The notes under the pieces: generated by a model
The model's input: only the letters and a program-made list of their open reading frames with translations
The model's database searches: none
What the model was told of the DNA's origin: nothing
Program-made: the position numbers and the translations under genes
Assembly (NCBI GenBank): GCA_945863085.1
Contig: CAMBCD010000134.1
Location: 1 to 7,391 of the forward strand
Direction of reading: 5' to 3'
DNA length: 7,391 nt
Source: Bordetella parapertussis
GTDB lineage: Bacteria; Pseudomonadota; Gammaproteobacteria; Burkholderiales; SG8-41
In this document: in pieces, positions 1-6,800 of the stretch
How the letters are laid out: each line of letters starts with the position of its first letter
Position numbering within the stretch: the first letter of the stretch is position 1

Positions 1-797
1 GCGTGGCGCTCGCGGTGCTCGAAGACGCGGGCTACTACTGCGTCGACAACCTGCCGGTGGCGCTGGTCGGCTCCCTGGTCGAGAACCTGCGCGCATCCGG
101 CAATGAACGTGTCGCGCTGACCATCGACGCCCGCACCGGCAACGCCGTCGCTGACCTGCCGGCGGAAGTCGAGCGCTTGCGCACGACGGGCATCGACGTG
201 CGGGTGATGTTCCTCGAAGCCAAACGCGACACGCTGATCAAGCGTTATTCGGAAACCCGCCGCCGCCATCCGCTGGCGCCACTGGGACTGACCCTGCCCG
301 AATGTATAGACCGCGAGCGCGAACTGATCGCCGGCATTTCGGACATGGCGCACCACCTCGACACCAGCGACCTGGCACCCAACACACTGCGCAACTGGGT
401 CAAGGATTTTGCCGCGCTGCCGGCCGCCGGGCTGACGCTGCTGTTCGAATCCTTCGGCTTCAAACACGGCATCCCGCTCGACGCCGATTTTGTATTTGAT
501 GTGCGCTGCCTGCCCAATCCGTACTACGACCTCAATCTGCGCCCGCTGACCGGCTGCGATGCACCGGTGGCCGATTTTCTCCGTGCAACGCCCGACGCAA
601 TGCGCATGCTCGACGACATTCACCGTTTCATCAGCGACTGGCTGCCTTCGTTCGAACGCGACAACCGCAGTTACCTGACCATCGCCGTCGGCTGTACCGG
701 TGGCCGCCACCGTTCGGTGTTTTTTGTCGAAACCCTCGCCGAAAAATTCCGCGCCCGCACCCGCACACTGGCGCGGCACCGCGAACTTGGCGCATGA
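1..797 (+). CDS. rapZ: RapZ family nucleotide-binding protein (RNase adapter), 5' end off the window
   Basis: RapZ/YvcJ-family P-loop protein. In Escherichia coli, RapZ binds the small RNAs GlmY/GlmZ and guides RNase E, controlling glucosamine-6-phosphate synthase; in other lineages its role is less clear. Seen here: 264 residues reading in from the left edge, starting right after where the Walker A loop (GxSGSGKS) should be; bases 1-2 (gc) fit the end of the P-loop Ser codon. The GTG at 3 aligns with an internal Val, so it is not the start. Conserved blocks: GYYCVDNLP (10-18), the RYSETRRRHPL block (81-91), the HLDTSDL block (118-124), FESFGFKHGIPLDADFVFDV (148-167), LPNPYYDLNLRP (170-181) and GCTGGRHRSV (230-239). 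With about 15-20 missing residues the length equals the usual ~285. The C-terminus ends ARHRELGA and lacks the basic KRK tail of the E. coli protein. The stop overlaps the next start (ATGA), indicating translational coupling. Family assignment is secure; sRNA targets are unknown. Confidence 0.96.
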   Translation, partial: VALAVLEDAGYYCVDNLPVALVGSLVENLRASGNERVALTIDARTGNAVADLPAEVERLRTTGIDVRVMFLEAKRDTLIKRYSETRRRHPLAPLGLTLPECIDRERELIAGISDMAHHLDTSDLAPNTLRNWVKDFAALPAAGLTLLFESFGFKHGIPLDADFVFDVRCLPNPYYDLNLRPLTGCDAPVADFLRATPDAMRMLDDIHRFISDWLPSFERDNRSYLTIAVGCTGGRHRSVFFVETLAEKFRARTRTLARHRELGA

Positions 798-1417
798 GCG
801 CCAAATCCGCCGCCGAAATACCCGGCGAAATCCCGCTGTTCCCGCTGGGCACAGTGTTGTTTCCCGGCGGACTGCTGCCGCTGAAAGTGTTCGAGCAACG
901 CTACGTCGACATGACCAAGGCCTGCCTGCGCGACAACACCCCCTTCGGGGTCTGCCTGATCAAGGAAGGCCACGAGGTCGGCCAGCCTGCGGCGCCACAT
1001 GCCATCGGTTGTCTCGCGCATATCGCGCAATGGGATGTGCCCCATCCCAACCTGTTTGCGGTGCTGGCCCGCGGGAGTACCCGTTTTCGCGTCCTCGATA
1101 CCACGGTCGCCGGCAACGGTTTGATTACCGCGCGTATTGAAACTCTGCCTGAGCCGGCACAAACCGACGGCATGGATCGCGCCTGCCAGGAAGTGTTGCG
1201 GCTTGCGATTGAGCGTGCCGGTGTCGAGAGTGTGCCGGGCCCGGTACGGCTGGATGATCCGGTTTGGGTCAGTTACCGGCTGGCGGAAATCCTGCCGATA
1301 TCGGCGCAGGACAAACAGGCGCTTCTGGAAATCACTGACACCACAGCCCGGCTGGCCCGGTTACGCGAACTGCTCGCAGCCCACGGAATCATTGAAAATA
1401 TCAATAAAAACAAATAG
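794..1417 (+). CDS. Stand-alone Lon N-terminal (substrate-binding) domain protein
   Basis: A 207-residue protein of the Lon N-terminal/PUA-like domain family (often annotated 'peptidase S16, lon domain protein'). The family signature is at residues 13-40: IPLFPLGTVLFPGG, then LPLKVFEQRY. The beta-rich core continues through FGVCLIKEG (51-59), IGCLAHIAQW (70-79) and a GSTRFRVL strand near 94-101. A helical C-terminal part contains YRLAEILPIS, then a helix rich in Leu and Arg (TARLARLRELL). There is no AAA+ module and no Ser-Lys protease dyad, so it cannot be a protease by itself; in Lon this domain recognises substrates. The ATG overlaps the rapZ stop by four bases and has no obvious Shine-Dalgarno sequence, so translation probably depends on ribosomes finishing rapZ. 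The last 10 residues are AT-rich (IENINKNK). The specific function is unknown; an adaptor or sensor role is only inference. Confidence 0.9.
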   Translation: MSAKSAAEIPGEIPLFPLGTVLFPGGLLPLKVFEQRYVDMTKACLRDNTPFGVCLIKEGHEVGQPAAPHAIGCLAHIAQWDVPHPNLFAVLARGSTRFRVLDTTVAGNGLITARIETLPEPAQTDGMDRACQEVLRLAIERAGVESVPGPVRLDDPVWVSYRLAEILPISAQDKQALLEITDTTARLARLRELLAAHGIIENINKNK

Positions 1418-1433
1418 TTAGTATACTCGTCTA

Positions 1434-2114
1434 CTATGATTTCCGGGGCAAACCCCGCTGCCGCATCAAGTCCTTCACCCGCGACACGGCGGTCGCGCCG
1501 TCCAGTGCCTGCAAAGGCTCACCCCCGCCCGCATAAATCCCCGCCTCAGTCACGATGAAATCCATCGCGATGTCATGTGACTGCGGAAAAATGCTGGTCA
1601 CGCGGCAGGCATCCCAGGTCACGCCGATCGCCACCACGCGTCGCTCCAGGGCGGCCAGCGTACGATCAAAATAACCACCGCCATAACCCAGGCGATAACC
1701 GCGGTCATCGCAGGCGTTCATCGGCACGATGGCAATATCGGGCAACACCATGGGGGTGCCGTCCGGTACCGGTATGTCGTACACGCCACGCTTCATCGGC
1801 GCACCCGGCCACCACTGGCTGAAGCGCAAGGGCTGCCCCTTGGCGGTGACTTCCGGCAAGGCAGCCACCGCCCCCTGCTCGCGCCAATGACGTACCGCAT
1901 AACGCGCATCGAACTCGGCTTTGAACGGCCAGCAGAAACCAATCACGGCTTTTTGCGGTGCCGGCAGCATGCTGCACAGGGATGCAGTCATGCGCTCACC
2001 CCATGCGGCACGCTGTGTCTCAGCAACCGCGCCGCGCCAGGCGATCCAATGCTCGCGCTGAACCTTGCGCCATGCACTGATGTCTTTCCAGTCCATTGAT
2101 GCCGGTTCAGTCAT
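1434..2114 (-). CDS. fau: 5-formyltetrahydrofolate cyclo-ligase (methenyl-THF synthetase)
   Basis: ATP-dependent cytoplasmic enzyme that converts 5-formyl-THF to 5,10-methenyl-THF, returning a dead-end folate to one-carbon metabolism (YgfA/Fau/MTHFS family). Seen: the hallmark GYGGGYFDRTL loop at residues 143-153 (phosphate/ATP binding), WPFKAEFD at 62-69 (the strand that in relatives reads WP...ExD), the MKRGVYDIP substrate-side segment at about 107-115, and HDIAMDFIVTE at 180-190. At 226 residues it is longer than E. coli YgfA (about 182) because of N-terminal residues and a roughly 30-residue C-terminal extension. Start choice: ATG at 2114 has CAGGA 5 nt upstream; an adjoining in-frame GTG at 2117 has AAGGA 8 nt upstream and would add one residue. 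The gene begins 14 nt after the mutY stop and is probably in the same transcript. It converges with the Lon-domain gene, leaving 16 bp between stops. Confidence 0.93.
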   Translation of the reverse strand: MTEPASMDWKDISAWRKVQREHWIAWRGAVAETQRAAWGERMTASLCSMLPAPQKAVIGFCWPFKAEFDARYAVRHWREQGAVAALPEVTAKGQPLRFSQWWPGAPMKRGVYDIPVPDGTPMVLPDIAIVPMNACDDRGYRLGYGGGYFDRTLAALERRVVAIGVTWDACRVTSIFPQSHDIAMDFIVTEAGIYAGGGEPLQALDGATAVSRVKDLMRQRGLPRKS

Positions 2115-2131
2115 CACAATCCTGTTCCTTA
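2115..2131 (-). promoter_or_regulatory. Shine-Dalgarno pair between mutY and fau
   Basis: Read on the minus strand, the mutY stop TAA runs straight into AAGGA (2126-2130), followed by a second SD-like element CAGGA (2120-2124) and then consecutive GTG and ATG codons (2117 and 2114). The two elements fit the two starts with spacings of 8 and 5 nt. The overlap of mutY stop and fau ribosome site supports translation of both from one mRNA. Confidence 0.55.
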
Positions 2132-3184
2132 ACGGCGGTCGATCAATTGTTCGATGATGCCTCGCACCGGCGTCGGCACCGCGGTACGCAAGGCATCATT
2201 CGGTGTAATCCATAGTCGGCCCGGTTCCTCCATACACTGCGGCCACGTCGAAACGGTGGCCAGTTGCGGCAGGATGTCGAGTTTGAAATGGGTGAAGCCG
2301 TGGGCGATCAGCGGCAAGGGTTCTTTCAATGTGACCGCCGCACCATAACGCCGCGCACAAGCTTTAACGGCATCGGCGTCGGCATCCTCTTCCGGAAATG
2401 ACCACATTCCGCCCCAGATGCCGGTGGGCGGGCGTTTCTCCAGCAGAATCTCGCCAGCACGCTGCAGCACCAGCATCATTGTGCGTTTTTGCGGCAAAGT
2501 CTTGCGCGGCTTGGGTGTCGGCAGCTCAGCCACGCGATCGGTCCTGAACGCAACGCACAGGCTTTGCACCGGACACTCGGTACAGCGCGGCTTTCTTCGT
2601 GTGCACAGGGTCGCGCCGAGGTCCATCAGACCCTGGGTGTACGGCTGCAAACCGGTTTTTGGCAGCAAGGCTTCAGCCTGCTGCCACAGTTGTGCCGCCA
2701 CCGCCGTTTCACCGGGATAACCCGTGATGCCGCAGACGCGGGCCAGCACACGTTTCACATTGCCGTCGAGGATCGCGCTGCGTTTGCCGAAGGCAAACAC
2801 CAGAATGGCAGCGGCCGTTGAACGGCCGATGCCGGGCAACTCCGTGATGGTTTCCAGCGTCTGCGGAAATTTTCCGCCATGCTGTGTCATCACCGCCTGC
2901 GCCGCGCGATGCAGATTGCGCGCGCGCGAGTAATAACCGAGCCCGCTCCACAAGGCGAGCACATCGTCGAGAGGAGCCTCAGCCAATGTCTTTACGGTCG
3001 GAAACCGGTCGAGGAAGCGCTGGTAATAAGGAATCACCGCAGCGACCTGCGTCTGCTGCAGCATGATCTCGGACAGCCACACGGTGTAAGGCTCACGCGA
3101 ACCCTGCCACGGCAGATCGTGTCGACCGCGGCTTTTCTGCCAGTCGATCAGTGCAACGGCAAAATCGTCAGTCACGGTAGCCAC
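2129..3184 (-). CDS. mutY: A/G-specific adenine DNA glycosylase MutY
   Basis: Removes adenine mispaired with 8-oxoguanine, the last step of the GO oxidative-damage repair pathway. The 351 residues match the family length (about 350). Domains: HhH-GPD glycosylase (about 1-190), with catalytic Glu39 in SEIMLQQTQV (38-47), the helix-hairpin-helix LPGIGRSTAAAIL (116-128) and catalytic Asp140 in LDGNVKRV. The [4Fe-4S] loop has Cys194-x6-Cys201-x2-Cys204-x5-Cys210, the exact MutY spacing. A NUDIX-like 8-oxoG-recognition domain follows (about 235-345), with LLEKRPPTGIWGGMWSFPE at 247-265 and HGFTHFKLDI at 295-304; the latter has Thr298 where well-studied MutY proteins have Ser in the FSH loop, a conservative change. 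The start is a GTG at 3184 with no strong SD, only 15 nt after the tRNA-Gly CCA end; GTG codons at residues 4 and 10 are alternatives without better ribosome sites. Likely cotranscribed with tRNA-Gly upstream and fau downstream. Confidence 0.97.
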   Translation of the reverse strand: MATVTDDFAVALIDWQKSRGRHDLPWQGSREPYTVWLSEIMLQQTQVAAVIPYYQRFLDRFPTVKTLAEAPLDDVLALWSGLGYYSRARNLHRAAQAVMTQHGGKFPQTLETITELPGIGRSTAAAILVFAFGKRSAILDGNVKRVLARVCGITGYPGETAVAAQLWQQAEALLPKTGLQPYTQGLMDLGATLCTRRKPRCTECPVQSLCVAFRTDRVAELPTPKPRKTLPQKRTMMLVLQRAGEILLEKRPPTGIWGGMWSFPEEDADADAVKACARRYGAAVTLKEPLPLIAHGFTHFKLDILPQLATVSTWPQCMEEPGRLWITPNDALRTAVPTPVRGIIEQLIDRR

Positions 3185-3199
3185 GATCTTTTAAGAATA

Positions 3200-3273
3200 T
3201 GGAGCGGGTGAAGGGAATCGAACCCTCGTATGCAGCTTGGGAAGCTGCCGTTCTGCCATTGAACTACACCCGC
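3200..3273 (-). tRNA. tRNA-Gly (anticodon CCC), CCA encoded
   Basis: Reads GGG glycine codons. Read on the minus strand it folds as a full cloverleaf of 74 nt: acceptor GCGGGTG (3267-3273) pairs with CACCCGC (3204-3210), then discriminator T and a genome-encoded CCA (3200-3202). The anticodon stem GCAGC/GCTGC holds the loop TTCCCAA, giving anticodon CCC (plus-strand ggg at 3239-3241). The T arm is GAGGG-TTCGATT-CCCTT with one G-T pair. From memory, the sequence is close to E. coli glyU tRNA-Gly(CCC) throughout. No intrinsic terminator separates it from mutY, whose start lies 15 nt downstream. Confidence 0.97.
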
Positions 3274-3283
3274 GATGACCCAA

Positions 3284-3311
3284 ATTGTACGACATAAGCG
3301 GATTTCCGTAA
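3284..3311 (-). promoter_or_regulatory. Probable sigma-70 promoter of the tRNA-Gly/mutY/fau unit
   Basis: On the minus strand a good -10 hexamer TACAAT (3284-3289, one mismatch to TATAAT) lies 10 bp ahead of the tRNA 5' end. A poor -35, TTACGG (3306-3311), stands 16 bp upstream. Predicted initiation near 3277 would leave only a few nucleotides of 5' leader before the mature tRNA, which suits a tRNA promoter. The weak -35 is the main doubt. Confidence 0.5.
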
Positions 3312-3395
3312 CAGCAGATGCACCGGATCCGCGCTGCATTCCGCGGGAACTCTGCCGCCATGATGCCATCCAACATGGTGATGCATCTCATCACT

Positions 3396-3400
3396 GGAGG
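3396..3400 (+). promoter_or_regulatory. Shine-Dalgarno site deciding the start of the YgiW-like gene
   Basis: A perfect GGAGG stands 7 nt before ATG 3408. It fixes this start over in-frame upstream ATGs such as 3318, whose extra 30 residues would bury the signal peptide. A 6-bp hairpin (GTGATG 3378-3383 with CATCAC 3389-3394, 5-nt loop) ends one base before the site and may affect ribosome access. Confidence 0.75.
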
Positions 3401-3407
3401 AAAACCC

Positions 3408-3785
3408 ATGAAAAAAATTATTGCTGTAATGCTGCTTCTTGGCACCATACCCGCATTCGCCCAGTTTGGATCCTCGGCTGAAAAGGCCAGTGTGCAGTCC
3501 ATACTCACGGCACCCAATAATGGACACCGGGTACTCCTGCGCGGCACCATCGTCAGCAACAACGGCGACGAATCGTACCTGTTCACTGACGGAACGGGCC
3601 AGATCAGCCTCGCCATTGAGAACCGCCTGTTGTGGGGCCAGAAACTCGTCAAGGGCACACCGGTAGAAATCGAAGGTGAAGTTGACGAGCGCTGGTTCAG
3701 CGACGTGGTTGACATCAGCGTCGAACGCGTTCAGGTGATGAAGCAGGGCAGCGCGGCGGCCGATAACCTGAAATCCGGAGGTTAG
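3408..3785 (+). CDS. Exported OB-fold protein, YgiW/YdeI stress-tolerance family
   Basis: A 125-residue protein with a Sec signal peptide: MKK, a hydrophobic core IIAVMLLLGTIP, then AFA with predicted cleavage after residue 18, so the mature form is periplasmic. The mature part matches the bacterial OB-fold (YgiW/YdeI, formerly DUF388) pattern: a short helix (SVQSILTAP, 28-36), then RVLLRGTIVS (41-50), SYLFTDGTGQISLAI (56-70), GTPVEIEGEVDE (83-94) and a closing VDISVERVQV strand (101-110). E. coli relatives are linked to tolerance of peroxide, cadmium, acid and antimicrobial peptides; the ligand is not firmly known and the role here is inferred. The start is set by GGAGG at 3396. The gene is divergent from tRNA-Gly and stands alone; it converges with the molybdoenzyme gene, 57 bp apart. 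No convincing plus-strand promoter was found in 3274-3407. Confidence 0.88.
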   Translation: MKKIIAVMLLLGTIPAFAQFGSSAEKASVQSILTAPNNGHRVLLRGTIVSNNGDESYLFTDGTGQISLAIENRLLWGQKLVKGTPVEIEGEVDERWFSDVVDISVERVQVMKQGSAAADNLKSGG

Positions 3786-3820
3786 CCGCGCGGCAGCATG
3801 GGGCTGGAACAGACTCCCGG

Positions 3821-3853
3821 AAAAACCCCGGCCATCACACTGCTAGGCCGGGG
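3821..3853 (-). terminator. Intrinsic terminator of the molybdoenzyme operon, containing the stop codon
   Basis: Read on the minus strand, CCCCGGCC (3846-3853), a 12-nt loop (3834-3845) and GGCCGGGG (3826-3833) are followed at once by TTTTT (3821-3825). The 8-bp all-GC stem plus U tract is a textbook Rho-independent terminator. The TAG stop of the upstream gene (3843-3845) is the first codon of the loop, so the 5' stem arm is coding sequence. On the plus strand the same stem has no T tract, so it is unlikely to terminate the YgiW-like gene efficiently. Confidence 0.82.
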
Positions 3854-6800
3854 CGCGCGACACCCTGCACAGCAGCACCTTGAGATTGGTCTGATCCGAC
3901 ACCGGATCGCGCTGCGTTTTATCCGTCAGGAAATTCACCGAACGCCAGGGGTTATAGGGCTGGCGCTCACCCCAGCCGATCGGTATGAACACGGCGGTCG
4001 GCCGGATCCCCGCATGCACCCAGGCCATGGCTTCGATTTTTCCATGCGCCGATTCAACAGTGACACGTTCACCATCCCTGATGCCCAGTGCCGCGGCCTT
4101 GTCGGGATGGATCTGGCAGTAGAGGTCGGGCCACATTTCCTGCGACTGCCAGAAATAATGTGTCCAGCTGTGGAAATGCGCCGCCGGCGGGCGACCGGTA
4201 ACGAGTTCGGTATCAAACCCCAGGGCGCGCAGCTTCGCGCCGGGATGGTCGGGCCCGGGCACGACGATGCGGCCGCGTGAAGTGCCGGTGGCCGGAGAAC
4301 AGAACGGCGAAATCACACCCTCCTCGGCATCGGTTTCCAGCAATTCCATGTAAGGCAGGTCGACGAGTTGTTCGCGCTCGGAATAAAACTCCGGCAGCGC
4401 CGACATGCCGACAACATTGAACTTGGCTTCAAGTTCAGCTGTCCAGAATTCAAGTTTTCCGGACTTGGTCGGGAAACGTCGTCCCGGCGCGCCACCCGGT
4501 ACCGTGGTGCCTTCGAGATACAACGTCTCGATTTCCGGCGCATCCTCGGTCGCCACCGGCTGGCGCACCCAGCGGTATGGCGTCGAATGCAGGCGTTTCT
4601 GCGTGCAACCCTTGAGGCCCGGACTGTCGCTGCACACCTCATCCCAGAATATCGCCGGATCCTTGTACTTGTCTTTCAGCACATCGTCGAAACCGAAACG
4701 TTTGCCCAGTTCGATCCAGATCCACGTATCCGACTTCGCTTCACCGGGCGGATCAATCATCTTGTCGATCCAGACGATGCGACGGTCGTCGTTGGAACGG
4801 CCGATCTCGCCCTTTTCGATGCCGCTCGCGGCGGGCAGCAGGTAATCGGCGTACGCCGAGGTTTCGTTGGCGAAGAGTTCGATATGCACCATCAGGTCCA
4901 GCGCAGCAAATGCCGCGCGCGCCTTGTCCTGCCCCGGCCACTGCGCCAGCGGATTGTTGCAACTGATCAGCGCACGGATCGGATAGGGCTTGCCGTGCAG
5001 CATGGCATCGGTCCAGCCGGCGGGACTGCGCCTGACCCGTTGTTTGTTAATCTTGGGCGTACGGTTTTCCGGCACCTTCGCCGCGATCGGTGTGCCCGCA
5101 CTCATGTTGAAAAAGGCGCCGCCGCGCCGGCCCCAGTTGCCGGTGATTGCCGCGACAAACATCAGCACGCGGTTGGTCTGCGTACTGTTGGTGTGCTGGT
5201 TGACGCCGCGGCTGGCGAAAATCACGCAACCGTCGGCCGCGGCGATGTCTTCGGCCAGACGTTTGATTTCTTCAGCGGCAATGCCAGTGGCCGTCGCCGC
5301 CCATTCCGGCGTGTAATTTTTTTGCAGAATAAAATCGCGCCACTGTTCGAAACCCAGCACCCACTCTGCGCAGTACGCCGCGTCGTGCAAATTGTTGGCA
5401 AGGATGTGTTGCGCCAGCGCGAGGCCCAGCGCCATGTCGGTGCCGGGACGGATCGGCAGCCAGCGATCGGCTTTTGATGCCGTGGCGGTCAGCCGCGGAT
5501 CGACGGCAACCATTTTTGCGCCGTTTTTGATGCGCCAGTCATTGATCATGCCGAAATACACCGGCCGCGTTTCGGCCTGGTTGTCGCCGATGTAAACATA
5601 CAGTTCGGCGGAGCCGAGATCGTCTTCGGTATAACTGTTGCCGCTGCCGACGCTGCCCAGCGTTATTTCGAAAGCGACATTTTTGCCGCTGGCGCAGAAG
5701 GGATCGGTACCGTCCTTGTTCGGCGTGCCGAACATCTGCGCAAACATCTTGGTGGTCGCGCGGTAATCGAGGATGCCGGTGCGGGTGCCGATGAACATCG
5801 CCAGTGCTTCGGCGCCGTACTGGTCGCGGATTTTTTTCAGTTTGTCGGCAATTTCATCCAGCGCCTGATCCCAGGAAATGCGTTCGAATTTGCCTTCACC
5901 GCGCGCGCCGACACGTTTCTGCGGATACAGCAGACGATGTTCGCTGTGGTACATCTGCAGCGTCAGCTGCGACTTGGGACAGACGCGGCCCTTCAGCAGC
6001 GGGTCTTCGTCATTACCGGTAATTTTAACTAACTCATTGTTTTTAAAGTGAAATTTAACCGTGCAGCAGTTGAAGCAGATATTGCAGCCACCGGGCACTA
6101 CGCGATCCGGCGCAGTGTCTTCGCGCGTCTCACCATAAGGAAACGCCGGTGGTTGATCCAGCACTTTGGCCTGTGCCGCCAGTGCATCCATGAATGACGG
6201 ACGTCGCGATTCCTGCGGATGCGCACGCGCCGGCGTTACTGCAGTCGCGGTGCTGATGTTTTCGGGTTTGGTGCGTTCGAGATAAATCGTCGCCGGTCCG
6301 AGCAGGAAATGATCCTGGTCGCGCGGCAGGCGGCCGGATTTTTCAGCATCGGCCAGAAGTTCGGCACGATTGCCGAAACGGATAGCCTGGGTCGGACAGA
6401 CGCTGGCACAGGCAGTGGTGGCCTCGCCTTCAGCGCGGCGGTCGACGCAGAGATCACATTTCACCGCATGATGACCCTTGGCGTCGTAACCCATCGCGCT
6501 GTACGGGCAGGCGATCACGCATTCGCCGCAACCGGTGCAGCGCGATTCATCAACGCGCACAATGCCGGTCACCGGGTCTTTCGCAATCGCCTTCGGATTC
6601 ACTGGACAGGCGCGCAGGCAAGCCGGCCGTTCACAGTGCTGGCAGGTCAGCGTCAGGAAGGCGAGCCCGGCTTCTTCCAGCGCGCTGGCCCACACCACCT
6701 TGTTGCGGTATTCGCCGGGCCCGAGGCGGTGTTCGGTTTTGCAGGCCGCCTCACAGCTCTTGCAGCCGGTGCAACGCTCGAGGTCGATCAGCAGGGCCAG

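Noticed and set aside
671..1162. 163-codon minus-strand open frame opposite rapZ and the Lon-domain gene
   Set aside because: It is antisense to two recognised genes and carries no recognisable motif.
1444..1457. CGGGG-CAAA-CCCCG hairpin at the 3' end of fau as a terminator
   Set aside because: The stem is perfect, but neither strand has a T tract after it and it lies inside coding sequence.
3285..3313. Plus-strand promoter TTGTAC-17 bp-GTAACA for the YgiW-like gene
   Set aside because: Each hexamer matches consensus at only about half its positions, and the element overlaps the better minus-strand tRNA promoter.
3318..3407. Upstream in-frame start that would lengthen the YgiW-like protein by 30 residues
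   Set aside because: It would place 30 residues before a good signal peptide; GGAGG sits 7 nt ahead of ATG 3408 instead.
3191..3715. 174-codon minus-strand open frame covering the tRNA and the YgiW-like gene
   Set aside because: It runs through a clear tRNA gene and opposite a gene with SD, signal peptide and OB-fold motifs.
5317..5323. Run of seven A (minus strand) in CAA-AAA-AAT of the molybdoenzyme as a programmed frameshift; similar A7 runs at 5831-5837 and 3411-3417
   Set aside because: The zero frame encodes the conserved protein on both sides, and no stimulatory hairpin or meaningful alternative frame was seen. Slippage is possible but there is no evidence for it.
4368..5477. Long open frame (369 codons) on the plus strand opposite the molybdoenzyme gene
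   Set aside because: It lies wholly antisense to a gene with strong family motifs, its translation shows no recognisable domain and is Arg/His-rich, as expected for the shadow of a GC-rich gene.
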